In this document: positions 14,561-29,060 of the stretch, piece by piece
Layout of the letters: every line of letters starts with the position of its first letter
Numbering within the stretch: position 1 is the first letter of the stretch
From: Otis tarda
Taxonomy: Eukaryota; Chordata; Aves; Otidiformes; Otididae
DNA length: 64,000 nucleotides
Direction: 5' to 3'
NCBI GenBank assembly: GCA_026413225.1
Contig: CM048552.1
Coordinates: 28,509,001-28,573,000, forward strand
Program-made: the position numbers and the translations under genes
Notes under the pieces: model-generated
What the model saw: only the letters and a program-made list of their open reading frames with translations
Databases searched by the model: none
What the model was told of the DNA's origin: nothing

Positions 14561-17500
14561 GAGGAAGGTGGATTTTGGCCCTAACGGGATGTACCAAAGC
14601 TCTTCTAAATATAAATGTAAGATATATGAGACAGATTCTCACTGAGGGAAATCAGCAGTATTCTTAAGTCAATGAAGCTAAAGCCATTTACAGGCACTGA
14701 AGAATTTTCCTTGTGTTTTCATACTTTACAAGTCTTCATCAAATATTTATCACATGTGAAATGCTACATTTTTTTCCTAATGACATTTCTATTTCTTCAT
14801 TTAAAAACTCATCATTATATAATCAATACCAGTGACTCAGCCCTCACTACTATGACAGAAGCAAATTTTACCTAAGAGAAATCATTTGTGTGGTCTACAT
14901 GACATGATGTATCCTTAAGTGTTTCATTGTTAATTAAGAAATTAAGAAATAAGCCATTTAAGAAATATGATAAAAGATATCATTAGCTGCAAAATAATAC
15001 AGCTCTGAGCTTTAAAATGTTCTACTGGAGCTCTGGAGGTGGAGACAGTCATGTCCTTGTGATATTTCAGTGACAATTTCTATTTTAAGTGTCAAAAACA
15101 ACTCTGCTATCTGGAGCAAGTAGTGTAGTATTCTCTCCTTTTAATATTCTAATCGTGAGGTGTAAAGTGAAATGGTTGCACAGTGTAATGGTGGTAAAGA
15201 AGCTGAGTGTCAATGAGACGGGAAAGGTGACAGACACGGAATGAGTCCCCAAGGTGCTCTCCAAGTGCATTGGATAAAGATTCCCCTGGGAAATTTTTCT
15301 CATTAGTTCTCAGACACAGTTCAGTAATTCAATAGCACCAGGTTACCATTAGTCTCAAGACCAAAATATGTTACTTTCCATGCTTTAGCTCCTTGATTTG
15401 TATATGTCGTTTTACAAGAGAAAATTATGAGTTTGTCTATCATTCAAAGTAAGTTCATATGTTGTTTACATACCTGAGGATGATCCTTGACAAGAAGACT
15501 GACACTCCTATTACAAAAGAGCATACAAATTAAACAGAAAACAGACACTTTTTTTTATATTTGAAACTGCATTAATGAATGATTGCATTGTACAAACATG
15601 GGAGACATTACAGATTGATTTTCTACACCAGTACTTAAAAAATTAATTACAGTTTGAGAGTCAAACCTAAAATTATCAACAAGTAAAAAGTGAAAAAAAA
15701 AACCCAGATTCTTTCTGTGGATATTGCCAGGTTAAAATAATTTTCCTGTGCTTAAAGATGAAATGTGTATGTATTCAGTTAATATGATGGGGAAAAGTAG
15801 CTAAAAAGTTTGATGGTTAGCTAATTTTATGTGTAATTACTCTGTGAAAATGTTAAACCGAGTAGGTTATTCTCGACTTTTTTTTTCCTATGCAATAAAA
15901 AATGTACTTACTTCTATGCTATCAAAGTTAACTACACTCCCACTCAGCACTCGAAAGGATAATGGCTGGAGGTGTTGTCTCCCTCATTACCCACCAGGGT
16001 GGAAATAAAGGAGTATCCATCCCCAATGGTCATTTAAAACCTTGTTATGCTAAAAAAGTAGAGATGGTGAAATCCAGAAAACATGAAAATTCGACACAGA
16101 AACATAACAAGTTGTTATATGTTTTACCTGCACAGCGGATTAGTTTATCTTTTTATGTATCCATGCATGTGCTCCAGAACATTCCAATTTAGTTTTCACT
16201 CCTGATGAATGTATTTAGCACTCATCACTGTACCTTGCACTCATATTTAAGAGACAGAAGCTACAGATAATTACTCTGCCTAAAGTAGTTCAGGGAAGTA
16301 CAGATATTTTAGCTTTTTTTTTTGAAAAAAGGGATGCATTCTATGTAAGCTTTTTCATTTTTATTTGATTTTGTTTTATGGAGTGTGGGCTGTGGGGTCC
16401 CCCCGCCCCTTATGAACAATGTATAATATTCAATATGAGAAAAAACAACAAAAAATATTTGCATGTAATTGTCTGTCTTGAACAAAAAATATTGAAATCT
16501 GTCAGTCAATAGGTGCTTCATTTTCAACCTGTCAGCCTGGTGAGAGCTTGATCTTTTATTGCAGTCAAATCAAAATCATGCATCTGAGGTGTCTCATTTA
16601 GCCTACAAAATCAACTTATTAGTAGAAAGCCTTAACAAGAGGAATTATATCCTCAGCAAAATTATGTCTCATGCAGTAAATAGGACTCACTCTTTTATGA
16701 CTAGATTCCAATATGCTTATCGTTGTACTGCAAAAAGGCCATATGTTAAGCACTGTGGTATCTGTGCCAAATAAATCATCGAGAGCCAGTTCCTATTAAT
16801 CTTAGTCACGTATGTTATTGCACTGAAGTTGGGTGTTTTACTCCCATGATTAAGGTGAGAATGGTTCTTCAGAATGGCAGTTTTCTACAAGTGTGAACTC
16901 ACCTGTTTCATATATATTATTTTCTTCAAAGCTGTGCACTTCAGTCTCCAAATGAAGCTCTTTTGATTGAAAATGTTTCTGTAACTCTTTAACGCTAAGC
17001 TAACTCCAAACTAATGATCAGGCTCCAAATAAATATGCCAAATACTTAAGGCATTATTTATGTGCTATACACAAGCTCATCATTGACTTATGAATTGTAA
17101 ATATTTATAAGTGGCTCATATTAAAGTAGTTGTCAACTGCGGCTACAGTACTTCACCTTCTGTCACTCCCAGGTATCAAGGGGGCTGATTCAATCACTCT
17201 CTTGTCAGGCTACCTTTCTTCTCCTGAATACCCAAATCCCTAAACACAACAAAATATAAATGAATGAAAAGTGCTAATGATGCATCATTACCAAGAGGTA
17301 TCAAGTTTTTTAAGGTCCTTTGCTGACTAAATTTTAAATTAGCACAATTATTCAGAGCATTCCCTAAGGCACCATTCATTATGCTTAGCTGCTGAGCTGA
17401 GGCACACTGCAAACTAAATATATATTACTGTCCACATGTCTGTCTGCCTTCCTGGAGTCAGAACACATGTAATATCTACCTGAAATGGTAAAACTCAGAA

Positions 17501-18879
17501 GTTTTCATGTGAAATGTTTTTTAGTATTGAAAGACATAAAAGTGTGCATATATTTTAACACTGGTGATACTAGTGCATTTTTATTAGTGCTCTGCTACCT
17601 AAAATGTCTTTATTAGCCACTAAGGTCCTAAATAACACGGACAGGCACTTGGAGTCTGAGTATTTTATTTAAAATATTGTTTCATCTACTTTCTAACACA
17701 GCAATTTTAATTTCAGATGAAATACAAAAAGGGCTGAAGCCGGGAAATAGAAGGTCTCTGATACCGCCTAAGCCCTTCGGAAGCTTACAGTGCACAGTAG
17801 ATTCATTTTCCCTTTGGCCCTGCCATCAATAAACAGGTTTGAGTGGACACTTCCTTGCTAAATATATTGGGTAGCCTGGATATCAGATCTTTTTGAGTTA
17901 CCAATAGTCATGATCTATGATGCATACCAAAATTTGCCAAAATTTCATTTTTTTTTTCATGCAGTAAATGAAGAGTCTGAAGCCCTTACTCATTAGGATA
18001 TTTAACATTTCTCTGAAGGAAAAGCAATGTAACATTGACATGATCCTTCTCAGATTGTCCACAAAGTAGAACAATTCAACACACACAGCAATATGAACGG
18101 TGCTATTTCTTGTAAAACACTGGTTGTATTTTTTAGAAGAATGACAAAACAACCAACCTTTATGCTCACATTACAAGTTAATAAGAAAAGAGGAAAAAGG
18201 CATAACTGTCTACTTGCAAGTGATATCCACATGAGCTCACCAAACTACACAGTTGACAGCTCTTCCAGTAAAATGCAGTGCCCATTTGTCCTCATGCAGA
18301 TGAAAATAGGTATATTCATAAAAGAAAATTATTTCTGTATGTATCTAGCTGTGAAGTCCTGAGCTGCTTTTCTAGCCCAATGACATCACTACGCACAAGT
18401 CGGGCCCCACAGCACAGATGTGCTTTCATGTGCAGTGATATCACTTTCACTAAAACACTAAAGGCATGACTTTCAAGCAGTTTTAAAATTCAGGTCAGTT
18501 CTGCTCATATTTAATCTAGACATGTTGGTTTAACACCAAGCCAAGCCAGACCTTTTAATGTTCAGTGGCCGTGATATAAAATTCTTCACCGTGTTGCACC
18601 AATAAATTCAGAAAAGTGCAGTGTAATTTGCTATAGTCACACTGACTGTTGTGAAATTTAAGCAAGAGTTTAAAATAACCCTTCTTTTTGTATCTTACCA
18701 CAGTACTTCAGCTCTTTGGACAACATTTTTAACTTTTTTTTTTTTTCCAAAAGCAATTAATTATGAGAACAGGATAACTTACTCCTGTTTGATTAAATTA
18801 AAGGCAGGCTGAAAAACACGATGGAACTCTTTCTGAATTAGGGACAGTTTCACTGTGGAGTTATTTAGGAGTTGTTTAA

Positions 18880-19400
18880 AACAAACAATGGAAAGAAAGT
18901 GCCACTTGACAATGACAGCAAGTATCTCCGTTCATTTTGCGTTGTCAATAGCTCCAGTGGTAGCACTATTCTTTTGACAGCTAAAAGCAGATGTGTGGGT
19001 TAAGTATGGGAGCAATTCAAATGTCCATAGTAAACTGCAGGGGGGCAGAGAGAGCTCGGAGAGCAGCAGCTTTAAAGTAATTGACTAATACAGTAAGGAT
19101 ATTAAAGTCATTTAGTGCCAAAAGGGAACACACTGATCCTTGACCCTGAGCCACTTTGGAGTAATCTAGTATTCAATCCAGCGTGTAATGACTGCCAGGC
19201 CTGTCAATCCTCCGGGCTCTCCAGTCAAATGCCTGTGGCTACTATTGGCTTATGGTAAAAGGACAAAAATGCAAGGAAATGCCTCTCAATCAGGCTATGA
19301 TGTGATAATGTTATTGCTCCAATGTATTCTATATTGTCCCTGCATAGTTTAATCTGTTGAGATCCATGTCAAAAATTGCCCTTGTTCCCCAGAGGTCTTT
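18880..19400. promoter_or_regulatory. Candidate conserved noncoding element
   Basis: A stretch with fewer homopolymers and a high density of homeodomain-like cores (TAATTGACTAAT near 19,079, TAATGA near 19,187) and a PBX/MEIS-like core (GATTGACAG on the minus strand near 19,203). There is no open reading frame of note. The call rests only on sequence texture and motif clustering; conservation was not tested. Confidence 0.2.
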
Positions 19401-20953
19401 ACTCAACCTTTTAGCAATACAAGTGGATTTGAAAGGAGAGGGGTAACTCACTTGATGAATTGTTTCCAGTTAATATAAAAAATAAGAGGTCAACTGTGGC
19501 TTAAAGGCTAACCGTGGAAGGTATAAATTAGAATAAGCGTGCTAGTAATCTGATTAGTAAAGCCTTGCTCTTCATTTGCGCCAGTGGGTAAAATATTTTA
19601 CAATAAATAATATTGACACAGAAATTTATTTACACGAGTGACACAATTCTTATGAAGTTTAGATGCTGAGAGGACTTTTGGCTGGGAAGGAATAAGAACA
19701 AAAGGCTCACTTCCTTCTATCACTTCTTGTCCTTAAAACTTCTGCAGCTACTGGGAATCTTGTATTTTAAATTAGGCACCTCACATTTGAAAAATATAAT
19801 TATTGCTACAGGCTGAGTAGTCCACTTCAGCTTGAAAGAAGGAAATTGCCATTTTTTGTTATTTTGATTTTGCTAATTAAAACAGGGAAAACTGACCCAC
19901 ATAGATTCTCTAAAGTTAAAAAGTCAAAATGGGATAATAATTATGCAAATTTCAATGCATTGCTGTAAAAAGGATCTTTGTATTTCATTATATGATCTTC
20001 ACTATTTCCCAGCCCCGCTTTCCATATGCTGTATGTAAACTTTGGGAAAGAAGCTCAGGTGATAGTGATGCTCCCACTATTTTTAGAGAACTAGGAGATT
20101 ATATAAGAGGCACTTTGCCTAATTTTGTCCTGTATGATTCTACAAAGCTCTCCACAGGGATGATACACTACAAAAAGGAAAGAAAAAGAGAACATCTCCT
20201 GAGAAATATCTTGCTTATAACTTTGAAATAACTTCAGTGTCAAAAACAAATTACTTTCTCCAAAATTCTGCCTGTCCTCTCTCAGTTCAGCGCCCCAAAG
20301 TCATTATTCAATGTAAGGTTCTATTTATAAAACCATTTTCCAGCCAGAGTATGTACTCTTTACACTTGAAAAATTACGGTTTTGTGAACAGTTTTAGGGG
20401 GTGAATCGGAGAAAGAGGAAAATTGTCCTTTTGTGCTCACTGAATTCCCCGGTCACAACGGTGTAAGCACATGCAACGCAAACTGTGATCCCATCAGGAG
20501 ATGGCTAGCTGTGTTCCAGCAGATCTCTTCACAGGCAGTTTTATCACAAGCTGGTGTTTTCACAGGAGGGGGAAAAAGCGCCTACAAGGGAGCTAACCTG
20601 AAGTGGGATATGACAAAAGTGTCGTGTTATGGCCCTGTAACAGAGCAATTAGTGAGTGTCAGTGCCACATCAACGGCTACAGCCTACAGTTTGGCAAATC
20701 AGGCATTTGGGTCTTTGCAGAGTCTCACAGGAATGAGTTCCCTCTTCGCTTGGAAAGTTCTTGATACAGTGGCAATAGACCAAAAACTGGACTCACCACT
20801 ACCCATGTTCTCTCTAAGTACTCACACCACTTTTCCTCCCAGATTGCGGTATCTCTCTCTCTCTCTCCTTTCAATGCTAGCACTTACATCAGTGTGGGCA
20901 CTGAAGAAGTACTTCATCTGGGGTAAAGTCAGTTGGATGTTTTTAAATTAGTT

Positions 20954-21007
20954 ACTCTCCTTCACACCCCCAAAAGGAGAGTGTAGTACAAACCCACAAG
21001 GGTTTGT
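20954..21007. repeat. Two adjacent perfect stem-loops
   Basis: The first arm pair is ACTCTCCTT / AAGGAGAGT with an 11-nt loop (20,954-20,982). The second, 5 nt on, is ACAAACCC / GGGTTTGT with a 4-nt loop (20,988-21,007). Both stems are perfect. They open a GC-richer segment (to about 21,500) that has several overlapping ORFs but no recognisable product. Confidence 0.6.
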
Positions 21008-22310
21008 GCCCACCTCAGCAATGCAAGCAATGCCACAGCAGCATCTCCCAGCTGGTGTGGAAGATGCTTGAACCAATGCTCCGTCCAGGAGGGAAGGGAC
21101 AGTACGGTCACTGTTACCCATCTGGGACTCAGAGACCCCGTCCTTTCCAGGTTCAACTTCCTCCTGCCGTGTCAGCAGCACTTGCAGTTTACAACACAAG
21201 GCACAGACTATTCAGGGGCAGACGAGCCCTAAGTGATAGAAGTGCAGGACAGTCTCTTGAGAAATGGCACACCCACTGCCAGGCTACTGTCTCCTTCTTG
21301 CTGTCATCTTCCTGTCTACAGCATCTGTAAGGACTGGTACTCCTGTCCTCCCATTCTCACTAGGAATGGTATTTTCTCCTTTTTCATTACTGTTGGGGGA
21401 GCAGAGATGGGCAACATCCTCCACAACTTCTCAGGCTGAGTGGACACTGGGAAGATCTGCTCCCTTTACAGCGTTTGATGAAGCAATAGGTAGCAGTTAC
21501 CAAGTTTTCATGGTCCCTCCCCTCTTTTGCTCTCCAAAAGAGCTGTGCCTGGTTTCAACATGAAAGCATGGGAAACTAATTTTAAAAAGGGTGAAGTTGT
21601 GGGATTAGGGAAGGAAACACTTATCAGAAAAAAATGCCGAGGACCTTTCCTCTGACATTCACAGGATATATGTAGCCCGGTATGAAATTCCTTTTTTTTT
21701 GGAGAGAACCGTATTCTGTGGTTTTTTTTCACTGGCAACTCACCATCATGACCTCAATCCATTGACTGTTTCCCTGCAACTCAAGGGGCCTGGAGTCCCT
21801 GTGAAGTGCTCAAAATGATGAACTTTAGATCAATGATATTCCATGAGGTATGCTTTGAAATTACAAGAAGGGGGAAAAAACTTTTAGAAAATGCAAGAAA
21901 ATTCCTGCTGTTCCTTAACGTACTTTAAATCAGAAATGCCTTAGAGCTAATAGGTCAGGCATCACTGAGACACCCACAAACCATTTCAAAATGCAGGTAT
22001 CTCAGCTCTAATATATCTTCCTTTGTGGTGTTCCAGGATGATTATGTTTTTGTTTAAATTCCAGACTTCAAGTGCAAGCCCAAAAGTCACCTGGACCCCT
22101 AAGGGTCTGGATGTTTTTTAAGTGAATCTGTAGTCGTACCCCCTGCTGTCTCCCTCTTATTAAATTAGTGTCATTTTGCAGCCTATAAGAAGAGAAAACT
22201 TGTCTTTTCCACTCCCCTTTTAGGAGCAGTTGAAACCATTAGTACCATTTTGTAAACAGCTTTTGAGGTGACAGTGCAATCTTTTCAAAGCAAGGCTTCA
22301 AATACAGACA

Positions 22311-22340
22311 TACACACACACAAATGCATGCATGCACGCA
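22311..22340. repeat. Short (CA)n and (ATGC)n runs
   Basis: About five CA units followed directly by 'atgcatgcatgcacgca', a short alternating purine-pyrimidine stretch. Such runs can adopt Z-DNA, but this one is short. Confidence 0.7.
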
Positions 22341-23116
22341 TTCCACTTTTATGACTTTGGAATAAAAATGCAAATGAATTTATTAGCTTAAGCATGGCAC
22401 CAAATAGAAATTTATGCACATACATTTAAAAAACAGATCCCTTGAAAATAAAGCAGTTGCAGCCTATTAATTTTCTTCTTTGACAGTTTTTAAAATTCCC
22501 CTAAAAAAATGAAACAGCATGAATACTGTCAATATATCACAACAGCCACATTAGGTTTTGTGATATACATCATAATATAAAGAGCACTATTAGAGCACAA
22601 CCTGGGAACCATTAAATCATTTTAAATCACTGTTACATTCCATTAGTGTCAATGGTGAAACCACATAATAGGCTTTATTACAAACTTCACCTTGGTAGGC
22701 CATTGTCTCTAATAACCACTTCTCTATGATGTGGTATCATACCCAGAAATCCAGGGAGATAATAAAGGCTCCCTTATTTCTTTTTTATTGGATGGGTAAA
22801 GTTAAATTTAGCTGTAAGTAAAAAAAAATCTTGAAGCTTTGTTCACTAACTGTGAGTTGCTGCTATTTGGACAAAAAAAAATTAGGCAGACTTGAGAGAA
22901 CAGTTTGAAATAAATTTGAATCCTGGTAAATGCTTGAGGCCAAGGTAAGATAGGCAGTCCCAGCAATTATTATGTCATTTTTGAAATGCAGTTTAGTGCA
23001 TTTATGCCCTTTTTTACACTTTTGTTCAGATACAAAGCATTGATTATAGAAATATTATAGGAATTAGATCTGTGTTCTTATTTCTTCAACCTCTATATAT
23101 GCAGTATCCATTAGAA

Positions 23117-23182
23117 AATGAAGGAAAGGACAGAGAAAGAAAAGAAAGGAAGGAAGGAAGGAAGGAAGAGAGAGAGAGAAAG
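23117..23182 (+). repeat. (GGAA)n/(GA)n polypurine tract
   Basis: An almost pure purine run on the plus strand with about six GGAA units and then GA units. It is a simple repeat of the kind that can form triplex DNA; GGAA arrays can also bind ETS-family factors. Confidence 0.85.
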
Positions 23183-26100
23183 TCTGTACATGCCAGTGTT
23201 TTCTTCCTTTATGAATTTTTAGAAATGTTTCAGGAGAAAGTAGTGTACATGATTAGGGACCCTTTTTTGCATCTTGCAGGGCTACACCTTGCTCACCATA
23301 ATACTCATGATAACACAGATCAACTTGACAGACTGTAATGTGGTCATTCAGGATTAGCACAAAGAACCTCCCTGTTTCGGGCAGATGAGAGTACTCAGTG
23401 CTGCCTGGGCACCGGTCTGTACAGAGCTGTGGAGGAATCCTGCCCCTTTGAAACTTGTTAGACTTTGGTTTTAACTGGTGCAAGGACTTCAACATCAAAT
23501 TTTGAAAATTATTTCACACAGGTGCCTTGTATTTCCTGTAAGTACATTGATCAGTTTTGATGAATTAATAAGCCTCCATCATCACAACATTTCAACTTTG
23601 TTGTCTTGCAGAAGCAGACTTGTGACTCCAGTTTGCACAACTGGAGTTGTGAAGTCTTCCACAGTCATTATTTGGATATTAGTGTGTCTGAAAACATTTC
23701 TTATGGCGATGCCTAATGTACGGTGCCTGTCTTTATAATTCTTTCATGTGATTTCAGTACAAGAGTTGGAGTAACTGGAAGGTAGATGTGAAGAGACAGG
23801 TGAATACACCAGCCTTACACTGCAGCTGAGTTAATGAACTGTATCCCCTTGTCCACCTGACTGAGTTCCAGGGGCTGATGGCATTTTACCCTTAGATATT
23901 CCTGTAGGGGTTGATTAGGGATGGATGTAAATAAGAACTGGTCCTTACATCACAAAAAAGTAAAAGTCAAAAGTTTTTACAAAGTCAGAAGTCCTTTCAG
24001 ATTGGATCAGTTGTTATGAAAAAGAAAATATTCCAAATCTAATGAAGTAACTTGCAACAAAATGAAATAAAATAACCAGCAATACCCTGTTAACTCCGTA
24101 AAAAATAAAACATTTTTCTTTATTCTACCTATTCTAGAATTTAACCAATTCCTCTGACCACTAATCCTCTTTGCCCATTATTTCTTTCCTTTCCTTCCCT
24201 TCCCTGCATCTTGGGTTTTTTCTGCATCTTGCTCAAATGCTCCTGTCTTAAAATGATGACCCAGTTCAGCGTTCTCTGGTATGTGCCATATCTTTGTGGC
24301 ATTTTTGCACTTACCTCTTCCTTCTAAATGGCAATTTTATGTAGCAGTTGATAGATATTTTGACTCCCTTGAATATCTTGGGAACAACAGTCAAGGTTTG
24401 TGTTGTGTTTCCTGACATTCACTCCTGTTAAATATCAGATCACTACTTTCAACATTAATTTTAACTTCCACTAGATCATTCTGACTTTCTTATCAGAATA
24501 ATATTTTTCTATGCATGAAATACTGTTTTAGAAGTGTGAATCTGATTTCTTCGTCTACATAGTCTGAATTTACCAGTCTCCCAGGCAAACTGCACTGAGA
24601 GCTACAGAAATCCCGTATCTCCAATGTGTAAGATCTGAAGTTAGAATGTAAAACTCACTCTGAACTTGAAATATCCCCAAAGGTAGCCAGATCAGTCGCT
24701 GCAAACAAAGAAAAGACTGTGTGAGGGGGGGGACAATAAAAGGATAAAATGATATGCCGAAGGAGATAAAAAATAACAATAATTCCGCGTGGTAGAGAAT
24801 GATTAATTACAGCTTTACTAATAAACTGTGGTCACAGGACTCACATTCATTCACTTCATTTAGGGTAACCTGAGTCCAAGGTCACATCCTTCAGCTTTGG
24901 ACAAAGTCAGATGTGATTGGAAGAGGAACAGAAAGATGGGGAGAGGAAATGAAAGATGACAGCAGATGAGAGATCTAGGAAATGCAATCAGTCTTTTGGA
25001 TACTTTTGTCCAAGTCTAAGCCTCCTTCAATACTGCTCGTTTACAGTATGGCATGGCAGACATCAGCCCTTGTCTCAAAGTCAGCATTGTATACCTTGTC
25101 CCTCTTACTGGTGTTTTTCATAACTTGAAAAATGCTAGTGGGTTTTTTTTTCCATAGTCTAAAATGAGCCACAAGAAAGGGTGAACAAGACATTTACGTG
25201 AACAATAATGAACAAAAGTAAAAAACATGGGAAACAGAACTTTGCCTCTCAGACTTTCCAGGGACTTACAAGAGAGGATGCATGAACCTTGTTTGAATTT
25301 GTCTGCACCTGAAGAAAGCATTTTAGCTAAAATATCACCACTGACCTTGTTTTCTATTTCCAGTGTAGATTGTAACTTTTTACTGTTACTGTTTGCAATG
25401 CCATTGGTGTTGACAAAGACATGAGCAATTTCTGATGCTGTTTGAAGAAGTCTGTGAAAGCTTGAGCTCCTTACTTTTTTTATTCCAGCTTTTCTTTCTG
25501 TCCTTTTTTTTTTCTCTTTTCCTTTTAAAGCTAATACAGTCTAGGCAGTTAAATACTTAGGCTAATTTTGTGGTGTATGCAACACGCAAACCCAATACAA
25601 GGGCAACAGTGGTTTTGTGCTTAGCCTTGGCTTTAATTTTCTTGTGGTGTTAACTTGGCACCTGAGGCAACTTTCTCCTCCTGGGAAGTGTCAAAATATA
25701 TCATGTATTAGTATCAAACTTAAAATAAATTCATTACTAGTTTTAAGAAAGTGCTGACTCAATACTGTAGATGATTAACACAAAGCTCTGCTTGTTACCA
25801 TGCAGAACACCCAGCTTATACACCATATTTAAATAAGAAGAAGCTAAATAAGGAGAAAAGCTTTAAAGCTTTAATTGCCTACATTCTTTTATTATTTTTT
25901 TTTTTCTTCAATACTGTGATATAAGCTGGTCCTTCAGATGGTTTCTTTCACTCCTGGCATTAAATGGTGGAATGATTTTCCCTTCCCTCCTCCAAAATGT
26001 TGCCACTGATAAGTGTGTATGACACTGAAATACCACACCTTGCTCAGTATGTGCAGAGACAGCAAAGAATTCCAACAAAACATCTGCAAGATAGGAGTGC

Positions 26101-28912
26101 TTCCAGGAAGAGGGTTACGGATGTTCAGTATCTCATGCTGTTGCACCCAGTGACAAAATACTGCTTATGTTCCGGCTGAGCAACCCAAACATTTATTACC
26201 AACCTTACTCCTATGCTCTTCTGTTTTTCTGGTAGTTTGTGATGCAAAGGATACAACCTCTGGTTGAAGCAGAGTCACTATTTCTTCTCTCATAATTCCT
26301 GTTTTCTCTCTGCTCTCTTACAGAGTGTTGCTCAGAGAATAGCCCATAGTCTGTGGACAGGTCTTTAATACATATTAAAATAATTCTCAAATGTCATTTA
26401 AGTCAGCAAAATGGGCTGGACCAAAATGGATCCAGGACTGAAGCAGCACACAATAAAACTATTTGTATCCTTTTCCTTGGCCCTTATTACCATTCAGCAA
26501 GTGAGGATCCTTGCTGCTTATTTGCAGTTGCTAAAAAAAAATCACCTCCTACCTGTTCTATATCTAATATGCTGGCCTGGCAGACTAAGGAATAAAAAAA
26601 AAGAAAATGTCTCTTCAGAAATTAGTGCATGATACTATGTCCGTACAGCACAGCACGGGAAAAGAAGCAGTAAGATTTTAATGATGGATCTTTTTTACAG
26701 AAATATTTGAGAACTTGCTGTGTTATGAAATATATGCAAGCATTTGGTGCTGCATGGTTTATAGTGCCCCGAAGCAAGTTGTAAGCCTTATCAGCATCTG
26801 GGAAGATCAGAACTTTCCGTTTGGGTTTTGATTAATCAAATATATTATGAAATCTTTGCTATGCCTGATTTTTGAGAGAGTCTATTTTTGATATTAATAT
26901 GTCTCTACAGATTAGATACAGATCAGTTGTTTCATGAAAATAATTCTCTTATCTTTTTTCTTGTACAAAAAAATTATGTTTTTTAAAATAAAAACCATCA
27001 GATAAATATTTAAACACAGATTTCCTTCATGTGGGTGTCTCTTCCATGCTATTTCACTTATAAGGCTTTGTACAAATGAGACACTTTGAAATGTAGGACG
27101 TTTAAGAGTCTCTAACTTTTGAAACAATCACTAGAGGCCTGCAGACGGCTTCCTAGGAGGAGACAGCCCGTTGTATTTCATTCAGCATCTTTATGGCTGT
27201 GTGTTAGAAGCCTGAGTGTTAAACCACGAATCTCATCCTATTAACCCAGTCATATAACCTTGAGTTATCCAGACTTGCAGATGACAACACACAGTACCTC
27301 TAACATGTATATCAGCTTTTTATCAGCTACAATTAATATTTGAAAGTACGTGCATTAAACAGACAAGTATTCATAGTTTGACTCAAAAGCATCTACAGTA
27401 AATTTTCCAGTATTAGAATAATAACATCAGTCACTTCTACCACTGTATTAAGGCTCTGTCGGTAATTACATTATAATCTTCTTTCATCCCTTTGGATAGG
27501 GCTAATGAACTTTTTTTAAAAAAATCACTAAACTGGAGAAAATGGATGTTTTAATGTTGTAAGTGTGCATATCAAAAAGGACTATCAAAACGAGTGATCT
27601 CAAGTATTTTTCTGTGCTCTCTTACTACTCATGACAGCTAAACAATTTATTTGTCTTAAAACAAAAAATTTGCACACAAATGACTCTTTAGATAAAAATG
27701 GACATTCAAGATTATTTAATATTTTAACTTGAAGAAGGACACAGCTTTCCTCTTCAGAAAGCAGATGCTACATCTATGCAATCCTTCTCAAGCAAAATGG
27801 CAAAGAGCTGTACCAGACAGGCTAGAGGTCCAATCCTGCCAGCCGCTGAGCAGTCTGAGCTCCAGCTGACGCTGGCTGGCAGAGACCCAGCACCTTCCCC
27901 GATCAAGTCTGTAACGCACAAACACACCAGCTACTTTGCTACCAGCGACCTCAAACGTTTTGTTCGCTGGTGTCAATGATCCATGAACTAAGACAGATTT
28001 ACGGTACACAAGTGACAGCAGTGGCTCAAGAAGACTAAGTAAGGAAGTTGTGTGAGCCTTCACTTTGACTCTCCTTGTTCACAATGCATACCTTAAGCCC
28101 TGTGTTTACCTACGTACTGCAAGTTATGGGTTTTTCTGTTGAGATCTCTTTTGTTGCTCTGTGTATAATCTAGCTTTGCAAAATTTCTTCCTAGGAAGTA
28201 AAAATTTTGCTGAGTAAAAAACCAGTAGTTCAGTAAGCATAATAATTGTAGTGACAGGTTTACAAAATCATTGTTACACTCCCCTCTACATGAATATTTA
28301 TAAGAGGTACATTTAGGACCTACACATGGCCTGAGCCTTCTGGGTCAGTCGTGTGTGATGTCCAATGTCTGTGCATGCACAGAGGAGATCAGCAACCCCG
28401 GGGAGAATAGCTGGATGCCCCTGATTCTTGGTCCGCAAGCCTGGCATGTGGCCTGGAAAGCATTAGACTCTCTTCTTGTGCTGCATTCTTCTTTTTCATG
28501 TCCTATGTCTTAAAAGGTACTTTAAAAAAAAAAAAAATCCAACTCTTGGAGCAGAATACACGGCAGCCATTTTCATTGCCTTTCTGAGAGCAGAGAGCTT
28601 CATATGCAAACAGAAATTTTTCCTTTTTTGCTCCAGCCATGTAAGGGTGCCCTTGCTCCCTAGGGGACATGGGAGCAGTGCCAGAGGGCTTTCACGACTG
28701 GTCCCTTCTATGCAGAGCTTAAATTCAGCACCATTTCTCTCTTGGGACTGCCTGCTGCTCTGGGCTTGCTTGTACCGAGCGCTGAGAGGGGGAGCGTTTG
28801 GGAGGGGGAGCTGCTCAATGTGAAACACATTTGGCCTCCTCCACACCCCATTCCTGAGTGTCCCCCTAGCACTACCCTGCTTTTTCTCACCCTCTCCCAT
28901 AAACGTAAATAC

Positions 28913-28941
28913 TACACACACATGCACACACACACACACAG
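28913..28941. repeat. (CA)n microsatellite
   Basis: About 13 CA units interrupted once by 'catg'. The minus-strand translation gives the VCVCVHVCV start of a 153-codon chance ORF (28,496-28,957), which is therefore not a gene. Confidence 0.85.
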
Positions 28942-29060
28942 AGACATGCAGTGACATGACTGGATAGCCTGGAGGTGAACGACTGCTGTCGGGGCATTTT
29001 TTAAGATATTGTTAATGGTTTCCAGTGTACATATTGCAAACTCCTGTTTATGCAGGCAAC

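Larger units (their letters stand above)
8616..20953. other. Unique noncoding DNA with few landmarks
   Basis: Mostly AT-rich sequence without recognisable genes or transposons. Exceptions listed separately are a repeat relic (9,739-9,792), a long ORF (10,968-11,483) and a candidate regulatory block (18,880-19,400). The 172-codon frame at 20,433-20,951 on the plus strand has no start context, splice sites or recognisable domain and is treated as chance. Confidence 0.5.
21008..29060. other. Noncoding DNA with simple repeats
   Basis: No gene or transposon recognised. The segment 21,008-21,560 is somewhat GC-richer and shows overlapping ORFs of 64-108 codons on both strands, none with domain-like sequence. 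The rest is AT-rich with small microsatellites listed separately. Confidence 0.5.

Noticed and set aside
20433..20951. 172-codon plus-strand ORF
   Set aside because: It starts at GTG, shows no domain, signal or splice context, and is low in internal coherence. Chance in a GC-richer stretch is the simpler view.
28496..28957. 153-codon minus-strand ORF
   Set aside because: It begins in a CA microsatellite and ends in a homopolymer (FFFFF). Typical low-complexity artefact.
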